From: Thelonectria olida
Lineage: Eukaryota; Ascomycota; Sordariomycetes; Hypocreales; Nectriaceae
DNA: 64,000 nt
Assembly (NCBI GenBank): GCA_020736575.1
Contig: JAGPYM010000030.1
Span: 415,847 to 479,846, forward strand
Reading direction: 5' to 3'
A model generated the notes under the pieces. The model saw only the letters and a list, made by a program, of their open reading frames with translations. It was not told the DNA's origin and did not search any database. The translations under genes and the position numbers were made by a program. Of the stretch, positions 37,906-55,987 are shown one piece after another; within the stretch, counting starts at the first letter, position 1; every line of letters begins with the position of its first letter.

Positions 37906-39512
37906 TGTTAATGATTGTGAAGTTGATGGAAGATGAGATGCACAAGTGTTGATGTTGTTGAGTTGAGGTGGGGTTGGAGATGTAGAAGTGGGTGTGTGAT
38001 GCAGGAAGGAAAAGTCGGAGAGAGGGAAGGCGGGGGGGAGGCTTTAATACCCGTGGCTCTCTCCTTGAACAGGGCGCGGCTGATCTGGTTGTTGACGGCC
38101 CGTGCGTCACTGATTTGGTTGATTTCGCCCACCAAAAAACGCGTGCCCATTTGGTGCGGTGGAAAATGGGAAAATGGGAAAATGGAGCACATCGTGTGCC
38201 GATTTTTCATTGGTCAGAAAATCTGTCCCTGGTCATGTCTCTAACCACCCCCACTCGGTTTCTTGCCACTGTCTCCCAAATCAGTCATGCCCTTGTCCAT
38301 CGACGCGGTTTGCCCTTGCCAATCATGGATATCGACGACTTTGTTGCGCCTTGGGCTCGACGTAACGCGTCTCCCTTCGCACTTGCTCGAGGGGACGCGC
38401 GAACTTGCTAACCTCCTCAGCTTTGTGTGACGTACCGAGTTAGAGTTTCAATGGAGTCGGGGTACGTACTTGCCCAACAGAGGTTGCAGCCGGGGGTGGC
38501 GGGAAGTCTCTGAGAACTCTCCAGGCGGATGCGATCCCGCTGTCAACGCATGCGAGATCCGCACTTAGTCGCAAGATACGTGCTACGTACTCTCAGGTGT
38601 GTCCGTTGATGATGATCTCGTGGTTTCATGGCCCGTCAATTGAAGCTATTTGCGTCTCCATCTGGTATTCTTCTTGCTGTTATGTGCGTTGCTCGGTTGA
38701 TATGTCGCTTCCATCCAGTCCGTCGGCTTCGCTTCCCTCATTGATAGTGAGCCTGGTGAAGAAATACCAACTGGGCTATGTGAATTTTCGGTTGATAGTG
38801 ATTCTTGTATGACGGTGTTTGAGTATGCTTTGTTTTCCTACAAAGTCCGAATACTACCTATCGTTTTGGTGTTTGGAGTGAATAATTCGGACAATCCACG
38901 TGTCACTCTGGGGTGAACGATGGACAGGATGTGATCAATTCAAAACAACCATCACAAATGGATAAAAATATTCGCAGGAAATTGCCCAGCATCAAGACAC
39001 ACACCAAAAAACAGCGCCTTCATCATCACGCTTCAAATTACACTTCACCACCTACTCCTGACATCACAATACAACAATAAAGACTATCTCGAATGCATCT
39101 ACCCTACAACTCTGCTCGATCGCAAGTGTCTCCATCAACGTGAGAGCCAGCGGGGCTGAGGGCGATCCTGTCGGATTTTCTCATTGGTTGTTGCTGGCAA
39201 ATCCCCAGAATGGAAGCAGCCGACCCACTCCCAGCTTGGGGCGCTTTTTTTTCTGATTTGGGCTGCCCGTTTTTTCTGATTCGCGACTGATTTTTTTCCA
39301 GATCGCGTTGACATGGGGCCAATCACAAAGTGGATCACAGAGCCAACTGATCTTGATTCTGGCCCACTTGTACTTAAGCTCGCCTGCTCCCACCTGTTGG
39401 GCTTCAACCCAGAGCTTATCCCATCCATCTATCTTCCACCTCAATAACAACCTCATCACTTTTTTTTCTTTTTCTCTTCAACTCCCAACCTTCTCATACC
39501 CTATATACCATC
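37906..39512. promoter_or_regulatory. H3-H4 divergent promoter region
   Basis: Shared regulatory space of 1.6 kb. Visible candidate elements: MluI-type boxes ACGCGT at 38139-38144 and 38365-38370; CCAAT boxes (ATTGG at 38209-38213 and 39183-39187, CCAAT at 39319-39323); CTGATTTGG or its complement at 38110-38118, 38276-38284 and 39253-39261; an 8-base tandem GGAAAATG repeat at 38161-38185; and TATTAAAG on the minus strand at 38042-38049, about 140 bases upstream of the H3 start. No additional gene is visible. Element functions are inferred from known yeast MBF and CCAAT factors. Confidence 0.6.
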
Positions 39513-40048
<536 letters not shown>

Positions 40049-43000
40049 GCGAGTCATCTTTTACATGTTTGTTACGAATCTTGGGGGTCTCAGCGCATCG
40101 TCACGCGAGACCGAATAGGGTGTTCATGATGACTATGGGATCCGGTCTTGCTTTTTAGGTGTTCTGTAACATAAGGGAAACGGTTTATATTTGGGGTAAT
40201 CAATTCCGCCAGCGCGGCCAATTTGACCAAAGCATGTCTTCGCCTGAGCGTTCGTGTGCCTGTGAATGTTGGAGTTAACCGCTGTACTCAGCGCAGACGT
40301 AGCTCATAATGTTCTCTGCACCACGCTGGCGCGTCGATTCGCGTCGGCCTGCTCGCGGTCTCCCCCCTTCTCTCTCTCTCTCCCTCTCCTCCACCACGCC
40401 ACCCACAGATGATGAGTCACCCATGGTAGACGACCATGGCAAGGCTTCAACCACGAGCCAGGTGACAGTTTCCAATGGTAACGGCACTCTCACACACACT
40501 CACAATACCCGATCTCCGTTGGTCGGATGTCAAGTACCAGCTACCCTAGACTTCGCCACGACCTGGAAGGTTTGCTCCGGTATGGAACAGATTTCTCAAA
40601 TTATGTCCCCATGATGGAAAAACGACAAATCAAATATTTCGTAGTGAGAATTCATTCGCATCATTCTATCGTAAGCTTTCCCGGTAGTGATGTGTTCTTT
40701 GGACCTCCTCGGAACTGCAGTGCAGCCATGCTCGCTCGCTCAAGATCAGCGTGAGGCTGAAGAGCCTTGGGGGTGGCTCGCGTGACCGCGGGACATTCTC
40801 GGCACCTGACCAGTGACAACGAACTCGGTCGAAACATGTCCGTGTCGGCAGACCAAGACCGCTCTACACGAGCGGAGAAAGGATTCCAAATTGATCTTGC
40901 CAGGTGTCTGGCCTTAGTTGGCGTCTGACAAACAAGCCCCGCCATTCCGTCCTCTTACAAAATACCTAACTACACTATAGAACTGTCAGCCACACTTAGT
41001 GCCGCGTGGAATACGACCAAGGTGCATGGATACGATCAGACAGGACGGCGAGCAAGAAATACGATCGATGACCCCCTGACCGCAGCATTTGCCGATTGAG
41101 ACTGGCCAAGACACTATAATACCACCCAGGTCCTTGTCGAGAAACAACGCGGGCCGACTGTCGCCTCTATCGGTAACGGATGGCAGGACAATGCCGTGTT
41201 TCCACCGGACTGACTGTTAAACTAATGCCTTGCTGGAGCCAACGGGAGATCGGACGGGAGCTACCAAACAACGTATGTGCGCAGCTCGAGGGATCTAGCA
41301 ATCTGGCAGGTGGCGAGTACCGGCGAGCTGGGACTGCAAAGGATAGGTTCTCGGGATCTGAGGAGGCGGGAAAGACAGATAGATTAGAACTCATTTGCCT
41401 CATCTCTCAGTGGCGAAGATTCTCCCCACAACGCGTCAGCGTCTGGCAGTTGGAAGCTGGGAAGACGGCTGGAAGGGGGGGAACGAGGCGCCTAGGTGGA
41501 TGGACGGCGTGCAAAGCAAGCCGAAGCACACAAAATACGGTGCCGTTGGTTGGTCTTGGACGCCTCGTCAGCTTAATCGGCCGAATAACCCGGACAATGG
41601 AACTGTGTGGCCATGGACGGAAAGACATGGGGGCCCTCTCCCACGTGGTGGCTCTAAATTTAGGGGGACCCGAACTCCCGATCTGCAAGCCGTCTTTCCC
41701 TTGGGACTGGGAGCCCACACCCCCCACGCACACCCCCCTCCCCTTCCCCCTTCTCTGTCGACGGACAGGGGGGATGAGAAAGAAAGATGAAAAATTTTAC
41801 ATGCAAGAGAAGGAATGAGGAAGTGAAGACACAAGGGGTGGGAGGGACGTGCGATGCTTGGAGCGTCGTTGGTTCGGCCAAGTAACTACGTAGTAATTAC
41901 GATGGAGGTGAAATCTCGGTGCCTACTTTCGCAAAGCCAGCTGAGTGCAACGGTCAAAGAAAACGATGCCTCGGTATCTTGGCGGTTTGGTGGATTATGT
42001 CGGCGCTATCGAGCGCCAATTCCGACGAGGCGGGGAACCGTTCTTTTTGGCCATTTGTTTGGACGGGCCCCCGCGGACAAGCCGAACCGCGCTGGCTGCG
42101 AAAATTACACAGAATACGTATGTAGTAATAATGCGAGAAAATGGAAAACCACAACCCCGCGGGAGTGGAGAGCGCCGACGCGCGAGACATCAATCGCCAG
42201 ACATCAGCGGAAAGAACATGAGACACCAGGTCAGGTTATTCATCCACCCGTAATCAAGAACTCATTCGACCGCGACACTAAGAAAACTAATGTCGCATGT
42301 CCGATAGTGCACCAAGTCCCTCCGGAAGAGAACGGCTGCGTTGCGCGGAAATGCAGCCCGGGTGCATGACGATGCATGGAAGCTTCGGATGGAAGAATGG
42401 AAGAAGCGGAGGTTTGTCATTCTCGTCGCTGACCTACCCAACAGCGGGCAACTGAGCAAGCAAACAAGCTGCTTCGTACATACGTACCAAGCTACGCACC
42501 CACTAAGATGCACGCACCCGCTGTTCCACACCCTTCTAGACTTCCTAAATCACACCCACCCCTTCGACATATCGCAAACACAGTAAAGAACATGTCCTTT
42601 CTCCCCCAACAGCCGAGTCTGTCGAACGTATCAAGTCAAGCCCCAACCAGCCGCAACGTAACATGGCCTTGGCCACACGTGTGGATATTGATTCTTCCCT
42701 CCCCGAACTGGTTGGCTGGAGGGTGTTTTAAGTCTCGACGAATGTCATGGTGGCGGTGGTCTGTGTCGTTAACGACAAGTTACCGTCCACCCGGGCGCAG
42801 CCGTTGGTCGGAAAGTCGGCCAGCGATAACGTCGAGACGAGTCATGACGGGTCGGTAAGCTTCACCATTGGGATAGATAATTAGATGAGATGAGATGAGA
42901 TGAGCGCGGGCGATTCAGAAATGCCACTTGTCCTCGGCTGTCTTTTGCCGCATCTGTTGAGAAGTCGACTACAGTATCCCATCGTCGCCAGTAGGCGGGT

Positions 43001-43686
43001 CGGCCGCGCACACGCTTCCGCGTAGGGCTGGCTCCGCACCGGCCGGCGGGAGCCGGGTGGGCGGTCTCTGCTCCGGAGTCGCGGACGGACGAAGATGGGA
43101 TTAGTATGGCACGGCTCATAGTCTATTGTAGCTGCGACTAGGCTTGCATTGTTCGGTTGATCGTCACGGCTCTTCGCTTAGTTTTCAACCCATCCAGCTG
43201 CCAAGTCCCCTCCCTTCCCACGGCCCGGCATACCTATTTGACTCGGCGACCTACGAAGACCTACCGAATCTTGGTTGACAACGACTCAACACCCATGGAA
43301 AAAACTCTTCAATCTTGTAAACTAGAACGAGGATAGGGCGCTTGGACGACTTCCGTACTCGGTGACTGTCTCCGTCACCGGCCCGTTTCATGCCAATAAA
43401 GCATCCTTCCCTGCGGCTTTTGGGTGATGACTGCAGTTGTTGTCCTGTGCTTTGTACTACATGAAAACCTTACCCATCCATGATCCGGCGAAGGGGCCGG
43501 CATGGGACCGGATCAGCTGGATGAGGGTTGTGATGAGAAAAACCTGGTTTACCCACCGACACAAACAACAAACAAACGAGCAAGGTGACCGGTTTTGGTA
43601 GCCAAGTCCGACACCATGGATGTCTCGATGCAAGAAGAAAAAATTTCGCCTCCCCCCTGCATGTGTTCTGGCTTGACACCTATTGA

Positions 43687-43718
43687 TGCTTAACTCCTAT
43701 TGGGGATGGAGTTAAGCA
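43687..43718. repeat. Perfect 11-bp inverted repeat (hairpin)
   Basis: TGCTTAACTCC and GGAGTTAAGCA flank a 10-base loop. There is no coding gene nearby. Origin unknown; it could be a transcript end, a small mobile remnant or chance. Confidence 0.7.
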
Positions 43719-45900
43719 AAACAGAGAATGGAGATGACGGGACGGGGACTAAGCAGCCCGTCCACGAAGCGGTCGGGCAGTCTAGAGTTATCGGAAGTTC
43801 CGCTTGTCGACTGCCGCGGAGTATCAAAACACAACGAATGAAGCTAATAAATCAAGAGCGCGGGATGGAGTATCGCCCTAGCACCGGGCAACTTTGGCTG
43901 CACCTGCGTACTAGGGAATGGTGCTGGAGGAAACGGGCCTCCATGTTGCAGGCCGAAGGGGCTAGTCGCACAGGAATTAGGGGACCCCTTCGGTTACGTC
44001 CAAAAAAAAAAGAAGTTGCTGGGTTCTTTCTGGATGGGCCGCGCTTCCGGGGAAGACGAGATCGATCTACATGGGGCGTGGGCGGCTGGACTTCTCGGCT
44101 GCTGGGCACCCAGAGGGACGAGAGCGCCCTTGGAAAAGATCGCTGGACACAGGGCCAGACTGTCAACTGGTGGCTTAGCACCGAGTGAGCCACACCTGCG
44201 ATTGGCTGGGCGCCGCGTCAGACCTAGCCCGGGGGTCGGCTTGTCCGAAGATGCTGTCACGCACCCTTCAGCGTCCAGTCTTGTGCTGCCTGCCTCTGTG
44301 CGAGATCCATACTAGGGGAGTAAGCCACTGGAACCATGCTGGGCACTTCGTTTTGGCGAACCTTCCTTACTGGGAGGGTTGAACGACCAGCTGGTTGGGT
44401 GGTTCACCGGATGGTGGGAGAAGCCAAGAGGACATCCAACTTGGTTCCTGCGCGTGGTTGTTGCTGGGAGCGAATGAAAAATTTTCTTCTTGTTTTGTTT
44501 CCTGCTATCCCCCCCTATGTACCGATGCTCTCATTCTCAACCGATTGTGCTTTGCTTTCTAAAGCATACGTCTTGTTTTGTTCTTGGGGTTGGGGATGGG
44601 GGGATTGGCGGCATCGTCACACCATGCACATGGTCATGCGATTCAACCAAACCCTTTGTGCCTGAGTCACCCATTAAAAAGAAAGAAAAGAGGGTAGATG
44701 AGATGCTACTATCAGTTCATATTCTTCGAGGGATCGAAGCTTACCTAACACGGGTTGGCAGGTTACCTCTGCATTGAACTCGACCCAGGGGACATACGAT
44801 CGAAATGCTCATGTGATGGCCTTCAGAACGTGTCTCGTGACCCGTGACTCCAAGGCACAAGAACAGCAGACCCAGGGCAAGCTAGGCACAGGCACAAGGG
44901 CAAGATGTGGAAATGGGAGGGATAATGCATCATGTGACCGACCACTAATGAGTAACAAGGGGGAACCCCATGGAGTGTGGCGGAAGTGAGGCGCTCCGCA
45001 TGGAATGGCCGCGGGAGGACACAGAGCCATGCATTACTAACGTTGCGTGTGGCTGTGCGTGTGCACTCAACTTAGATTCGACGCTGAACAGGGATACGTA
45101 CACGGGCACACATGGCAGAGATCGGCGGACAGAGATACGTCAGAGGTGAAGCCAAAAAGACGGACATAGACACGGACATGGACATGGACATGGAGACAGG
45201 GCCTGAAGGGACCCCGACAATCTTCCCAATTGCGATCAATTGTAGGGCCTTGATCAGGCTTTGTGCAGGGTGTGCGCATCGAGTTGCGAGGGAGCACAGG
45301 GATTGTAATCAAGGGCGATTGGCCGATTGAGGGTTGTAGGCGGATTTAAGCGGGTTCTGGCGGATGTCCGATCGCGTTGTTGGCTGTTGAGCCTGGTGAG
45401 TGCAGGATGGTCAGTACCTTACTTTAGATGTTTCGGTCTTCTTTTTCTGGTCCCTTCCCGGGCCATTGTCCAACAAGATTCGTCGACTCGGCGGCAGGGC
45501 AGGGCAGGGCAAGTCAGGTGTACCGGGTAGTTACGAAGTCCCTAGGTGCAGATTTTCGTATGGGCGGACGCGGACGTCGGGTTTGCTGGCCTTTACGGCG
45601 CTCTGGTTCTTAGTTAGTGCTTGGGTCCTCTTCTGGAGCTCTGGCGCCTTCAAGCCGCGGGAGGACTCCGGCATGCCAGGTGCCATGGCTCGTTCACTCC
45701 GGAGAGCGCAGGGGTACGTACCCCCTCCCCTCAGTGCAGTGCCCTTCGATCGCTGCACCAACGCTGCACCACGTACTTGCCCTGCCACACGGCCTCGCTC
45801 CCTCCCTCCTCGTCTTTTCGGCCGTCGCTCGCAAACCTTCGGACTCGCGATCAAAGCCCCGGTATATCTTGTCGCCGAAATTCCTCCATGTTCGCATCTG

Positions 45901-46653
45901 ATTTCTTCAGCCTATTTCAAATCATCAGCTCAGCCGACAAAGCAACAGCGAAACAAGAAAATTAAATACATCACAAGCCACCACTAAACGGATTTCCTCT
46001 TCCGACAAAGGCCGACAACGGAACTTGCGCGAACCCTCTCGGTCCATCTCCATCACCAGTCACAGCACAACTGCCATCATCAGTCATTCCTCCCCATTGA
46101 CGACTCACTTCGTTCCCGGCCAAATACAACTTCCCATCATCTCCAATCGTCCATTAGTCATTCCTCACCAAACCGGCCGGCATCCTGACTTAATCTACGA
46201 AGGAAAGAGATTCTCGCTCAAGTACAAAGGGCCCGGTTCTCTTCCTTGACGTCGACCACTGCCCATCACCAATCGCAACACCCTTACAACCTCCCACACG
46301 GCGCCAGAAAAAAACCAAAGCCGCACACCCTCTCCAACGAGCCACACCCTCGCCCTCAACCTTGACCCTCTCACACACCATCTCGCGCTTTGTCTGTGCA
46401 TCATTTAAGTGGGCCCCAGCTTTCTTGAGTCTCGGCTCTGGGGACCGCAACATCAAGGCACGTCTCCACCTCTTCCGTCTTGTCTCCAGGATTCCACACT
46501 CGTCTGAAGATCTACCTACTTGGACAAAATCCTGAACCTGCAACCGGTTCGGCCGGCCTTGCTTATAAGAGGCCAGCCTTCCCATTCTTTTGCCACCTCC
46601 TCCCCCCAATCTTAAACATACTCCCTATATCCCACATCTCTCCTCCATCAACA
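45901..46653 (+). promoter_or_regulatory. ATG-free leader and promoter of the Rpn4-like gene
   Basis: I find no ATG on the plus strand across these 753 bases up to the start codon. Composition is rich in C and A with CT runs. The likely meaning is a long 5' untranslated leader kept free of upstream start codons, possibly including a leader intron (acceptor-like TCTCCAG near 46489). A TATA-like TTATAAGA is at 46563-46570 and TTTGCCACC at 46589-46597. Confidence 0.55.
46589..46597 (-). promoter_or_regulatory. PACE-like 9-mer (GGTGGCAAA on minus strand)
   Basis: Exact match to the yeast proteasome-associated control element read by Rpn4, 57 bases before the start codon of an Rpn4-like gene. It may be control DNA or lie inside the transcribed leader. 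An exact 9-mer occurs by chance about once per 130 kb on two strands, so position is the main argument. Confidence 0.4.
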
Positions 46654-48504
46654 ATGTTATCACTCTCACAGCAACATCATCATCAACAACCACCCCAGCA
46701 ACAACATCAAACTGCTATTCAACCCTACTCTTACTCTCCAGAGTACAATTCCGACTACACCATCGATCTCACCCGCGCAAATCTCGACGAAAACCTCGCT
46801 TTGATCGATCAACACTTCCCCGCCGAACTCATGCAGTCCGACGCCTGGGCCATCACCCAGCAGACCCCCAGGCTGGCTCGATTTGCTCACCAGCGCGAAT
46901 CTTCGTTGTCATCTCTGGGGTCTTCCGCTGCTCCCTCGTCTCCCTACGCACACTCAACCTCGAATCCTCAGATTGCGATCACCAACGCTGCCCACGACAA
47001 CACCAACGCCACTTCCGGTCCCAACCACACATACTACCAATTGTCAAAGTCGTATCCGAACTACCAGACCTGCGGTGGTATCGATCAGGCGATGCCCGAG
47101 ATGGCATATCCCATCACTATCTCAGGCCCTGGCGGCAAACCACGGATGGATAACAGAGGCCTCATTCCCGCCCCTGACTTTTCGACCGGTTCGACGCGGT
47201 CGCATCCTGCCTCGGTGGCGAGCTCTATCGCAGGTGACTCACCTGCCACTCCCACGGTTGGTGAGTCTGACATCCCGCAGAGGTGGCGGAAGAGTATTAC
47301 TTCCGCTCCTTCCGGCAATACCAGCGAAAACTCACACCTTTCTACAGGTTTCGTCAACGTTCCAAAGCTAGACAGGACAATGACGGATGTCTACGCCGAT
47401 GAACTGTACAGCCCCAACTTCGCCATCACCTCAACACCTCCGTCGCAGCCTCAGATGGCAGTCTCGCCCAGCACTGATTTATTCAGTCAGCGTCTGCATG
47501 CTGCAAACAGCCAACATCTTAGCGCAGCGCACTCGCCAGTTTCGACCTCATCTCGAGGCCGCTCGCCATTCCGCACGGGCTCGCCATTGGCACCATCTCC
47601 TATTCACGATTTTGGACATCCGATGGGCTCAAACATGCCCTTCAACACTGCGCAAGCCATGCGAGAGCAGAGCAAGGCGCAGCAAGAGGCGCAACTCCAT
47701 CACCAGATGACTCAGCGGGCGGAACCTGAGACACCCAAGACAATCTCGCCCAAGGATGCCATTCTTGAGTTTAACGAGCCTGAAGGAGACTCAAACTTCC
47801 CACTATTTCCCCAGGACTCGACCAACTTTGAGATGGATCAGTTCTCCAAAGTCATGGCGTCCCAGGGATCCCAAGACGGTCACGGCCACGACGGCAGCAG
47901 CAGCAGCCAATTCAATTACCTGCCATCCCACATGCCCACTGGCATTGCGGTTCCTCAGCAATATCCTTTCGTTGCCAATCACCGCGCCGCTCATGACACT
48001 CCTCCGCGGTTGAGTTCTGCGGGATCTAGCTCTACTGCATCTCGAACCAACACACCCACTCATATGGGACGGCCTACCAGTACCACTGCGGATGGCGGAA
48101 CCTACACATGCACGTACCACGGTTGCACTCTACGGTTTGATACCCCCGCTCTTCTTCAGAAGCACAAGCGGGAGGGCCACCGGCAGACACAGACTCTTGG
48201 CGGACCCCGAATTCGCGAAATTGGCGGCATGACGTCGACCATGATGAACACTCAAGCTGGTCCTCATCGATGTGACCGAATCAACCCGAGCACTGGCAAG
48301 CCTTGCAACACTATATTCTCCCGCCCTTACGATTTGACACGGCACGAGGATACAATCCACAATGCCCGCAAGCAAAAGGTGCGATGCAACCTGTGCACTG
48401 AGGAGAAGACGTTTAGCCGCGCAGATGCTCTGACCAGGCATTACCGAGTGTGCCATCCCGATGTGGAGCTACCAGGCAAGCACCGGCGGCGCGGAGGGGC
48501 CTGA
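46654..48504 (+). CDS. C2H2 transcription factor, Rpn4-like
   Basis: Single-exon protein of 616 residues. It starts MLSLSQQHHHQQPPQQQHQ, the first ATG after a long leader, with a Gln/His-rich opening. A large Ser/Pro-rich low-complexity region fills residues 20-480, with acidic patches such as FNEPEGDSNFPLF that could activate transcription. The C-terminus has a first C2H2 finger, CTYHGCTLRFDTPALLQKH, and then the characteristic pair CDRINPSTGKPCNTIFSRPYDLTRH and CNLCTEEKTFSRADALTRH with following His. The FSRPYDL(T)RH and FSR(A/G)DALTRH finger pair is that of yeast Rpn4, activator of proteasome genes, and of its filamentous relatives. The tail is basic (GKHRRRGGA). Rpn4 identity is inferred from the fingers alone; the disordered regions are not comparable. 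Confidence 0.82.
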   Translation: MLSLSQQHHHQQPPQQQHQTAIQPYSYSPEYNSDYTIDLTRANLDENLALIDQHFPAELMQSDAWAITQQTPRLARFAHQRESSLSSLGSSAAPSSPYAHSTSNPQIAITNAAHDNTNATSGPNHTYYQLSKSYPNYQTCGGIDQAMPEMAYPITISGPGGKPRMDNRGLIPAPDFSTGSTRSHPASVASSIAGDSPATPTVGESDIPQRWRKSITSAPSGNTSENSHLSTGFVNVPKLDRTMTDVYADELYSPNFAITSTPPSQPQMAVSPSTDLFSQRLHAANSQHLSAAHSPVSTSSRGRSPFRTGSPLAPSPIHDFGHPMGSNMPFNTAQAMREQSKAQQEAQLHHQMTQRAEPETPKTISPKDAILEFNEPEGDSNFPLFPQDSTNFEMDQFSKVMASQGSQDGHGHDGSSSSQFNYLPSHMPTGIAVPQQYPFVANHRAAHDTPPRLSSAGSSSTASRTNTPTHMGRPTSTTADGGTYTCTYHGCTLRFDTPALLQKHKREGHRQTQTLGGPRIREIGGMTSTMMNTQAGPHRCDRINPSTGKPCNTIFSRPYDLTRHEDTIHNARKQKVRCNLCTEEKTFSRADALTRHYRVCHPDVELPGKHRRRGGA

Positions 48505-49965
48505 TGGCCCAAAGGCCACGCCTTTCCTCAAAAGGCTCGAGGGACCGGATGGTAAACCCCGGTGGTCTTACTACAAAACGTCAGGCAAGGGAACGGATGA
48601 TGCTGCATGACGTGGACCCTCGACAAGATGATACCTGGATCGCTCGATTCCCGCAAGGATTCAGAGTGGGCCACATTTCCAATTCGGGGATGTGGGTCAG
48701 GGGTCCTGCAGGGTCCATCTTCTGACGTCACCTGCGTCAACTGACATCACCGCCCCCACCTGCCCACCATCACCACCGCTTCGTGATGATGACATGGCGT
48801 CGACTGGATGACGGTATGCTTCCTGTCTTGATTATGATCCAGTTTATTTCTGGCTCTTCATCGAAGGGAGTGGAAGCGATATTTGAATGCGCTTCCACTA
48901 CTCAATGTAACACTACTATTTGCATGCACAAAAAGACACACAAAACAAAACAAAGCCGCCTAAGAGCCCGGGTTGCTTGGCAGGTCTGGCACTTCGGACT
49001 CGGGGAAGGGCGCACTGGTGGGACAGGTTTAGACAAAAAGAGAGCGTTTCTGTTTCGCAACTGTTTACATGGACATGTATTCCTTTGCCTTGATTTTATG
49101 CTGGGTGGGTTTGTGGATTATTGTTCCACTGGACGTTTTCTTATGGGGTCATACGATGTCACGACGAGACGGGAATGATGGACAGCTGGCCGATCAGTAA
49201 TTATGGTGTTTGTGTTCTACTTTATTTCTATGGCTTCACATTAGCGGAATTTTTAACAACCAAGATAGACGATGTATGATAGCAAAATCTTAATGACCTC
49301 ACATCAGTTCCTCTCGAATGTATGGTGATTCCTAGTTTTTGTACGCCAACCGTCATTGCGCAGGGGCACGAGATCTTCACCCCATCACCTGAGGTGAACC
49401 CATCAATTGCTCCCACGAGCAACCACGTCAATGTATTCGCTAATTACTTAACCTGACGACCTGTAAGGCCTCTTCATGTTTGCGACCTATTCTCGTGTCT
49501 CGGATATCTATGTAGTTTTCGCTAATCATCGACGGTTTCTGCTACGCTGTCAGCACTCCCCCCCTGCCTTTTCGTTGCAACCCTGAAACTCGCACATCCA
49601 GTCATTCATTGTGCAGCTGAGGGCGCCCAACGTGAGCGGGAATAAACCGGGAGATCATCGCTGACCCATTTTGGGCATTAACCTCAATTCAGGGTCTGAA
49701 AGTCTTTGGCCTGATTAACCTTCCTTCGTCATATCATCATAACTAGGTAAATGCAAGGTAGGTAAAAGTAGCCAATGAGTTGTATATAGAGCACTAAACT
49801 TTTCAACTGTGCCCAGAAATAGAGCGATTTCTTCTCCTTCACCTCACAATTCGCCCAATTCAACTCTAAACTGGTTCAATTGGACGGCAAGAACGAAAAT
49901 GGCTACGGGTTGTGGCACGAAAGCGGCAGCTGTCCGTAAATATCGATAGAGTACTGTCATCATTG
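48505..49965. other. Rpn4-like-ARO1 convergent intergenic region
   Basis: 1.46 kb containing the two 3' ends. No gene-like frame; a plus-strand 131-codon frame at 48783-49178 shows no features. Confidence 0.5.

Positions 49966-55987
<6,022 letters not shown>

Larger units (their letters stand above)
40049..46653. other. 6.6 kb gene-poor region between H4 and the Rpn4-like gene
   Basis: No coding region I can support. It contains a CT run at about 40371-40390, GAGAT pentamers at 42882-42904, a GGACAT run at 45163-45198 and a perfect 11-bp hairpin at 43687-43718. Frames of up to 212 codons (41180-41818) lack any domain and overlap frames in other phases. The last 750 bases are the ATG-free leader described separately. 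A lineage-specific short or RNA gene could be hidden here. Confidence 0.45.

Noticed and set aside
39502..39507. TATATA just before the H4 start
   Set aside because: Only 6 bases from the ATG, too close to act as a TATA box for this transcript.
41180..41818. Plus-strand frame of 212 codons in the H4-Rpn4 spacer
   Set aside because: No recognisable motif, no start context or introns typical of the region, and equally long frames on the opposite strand.
43700..44188. Plus-strand frame of 162 codons next to the hairpin
   Set aside because: Composition is basic and irregular with no family resemblance; overlapping minus-strand frames of similar length.
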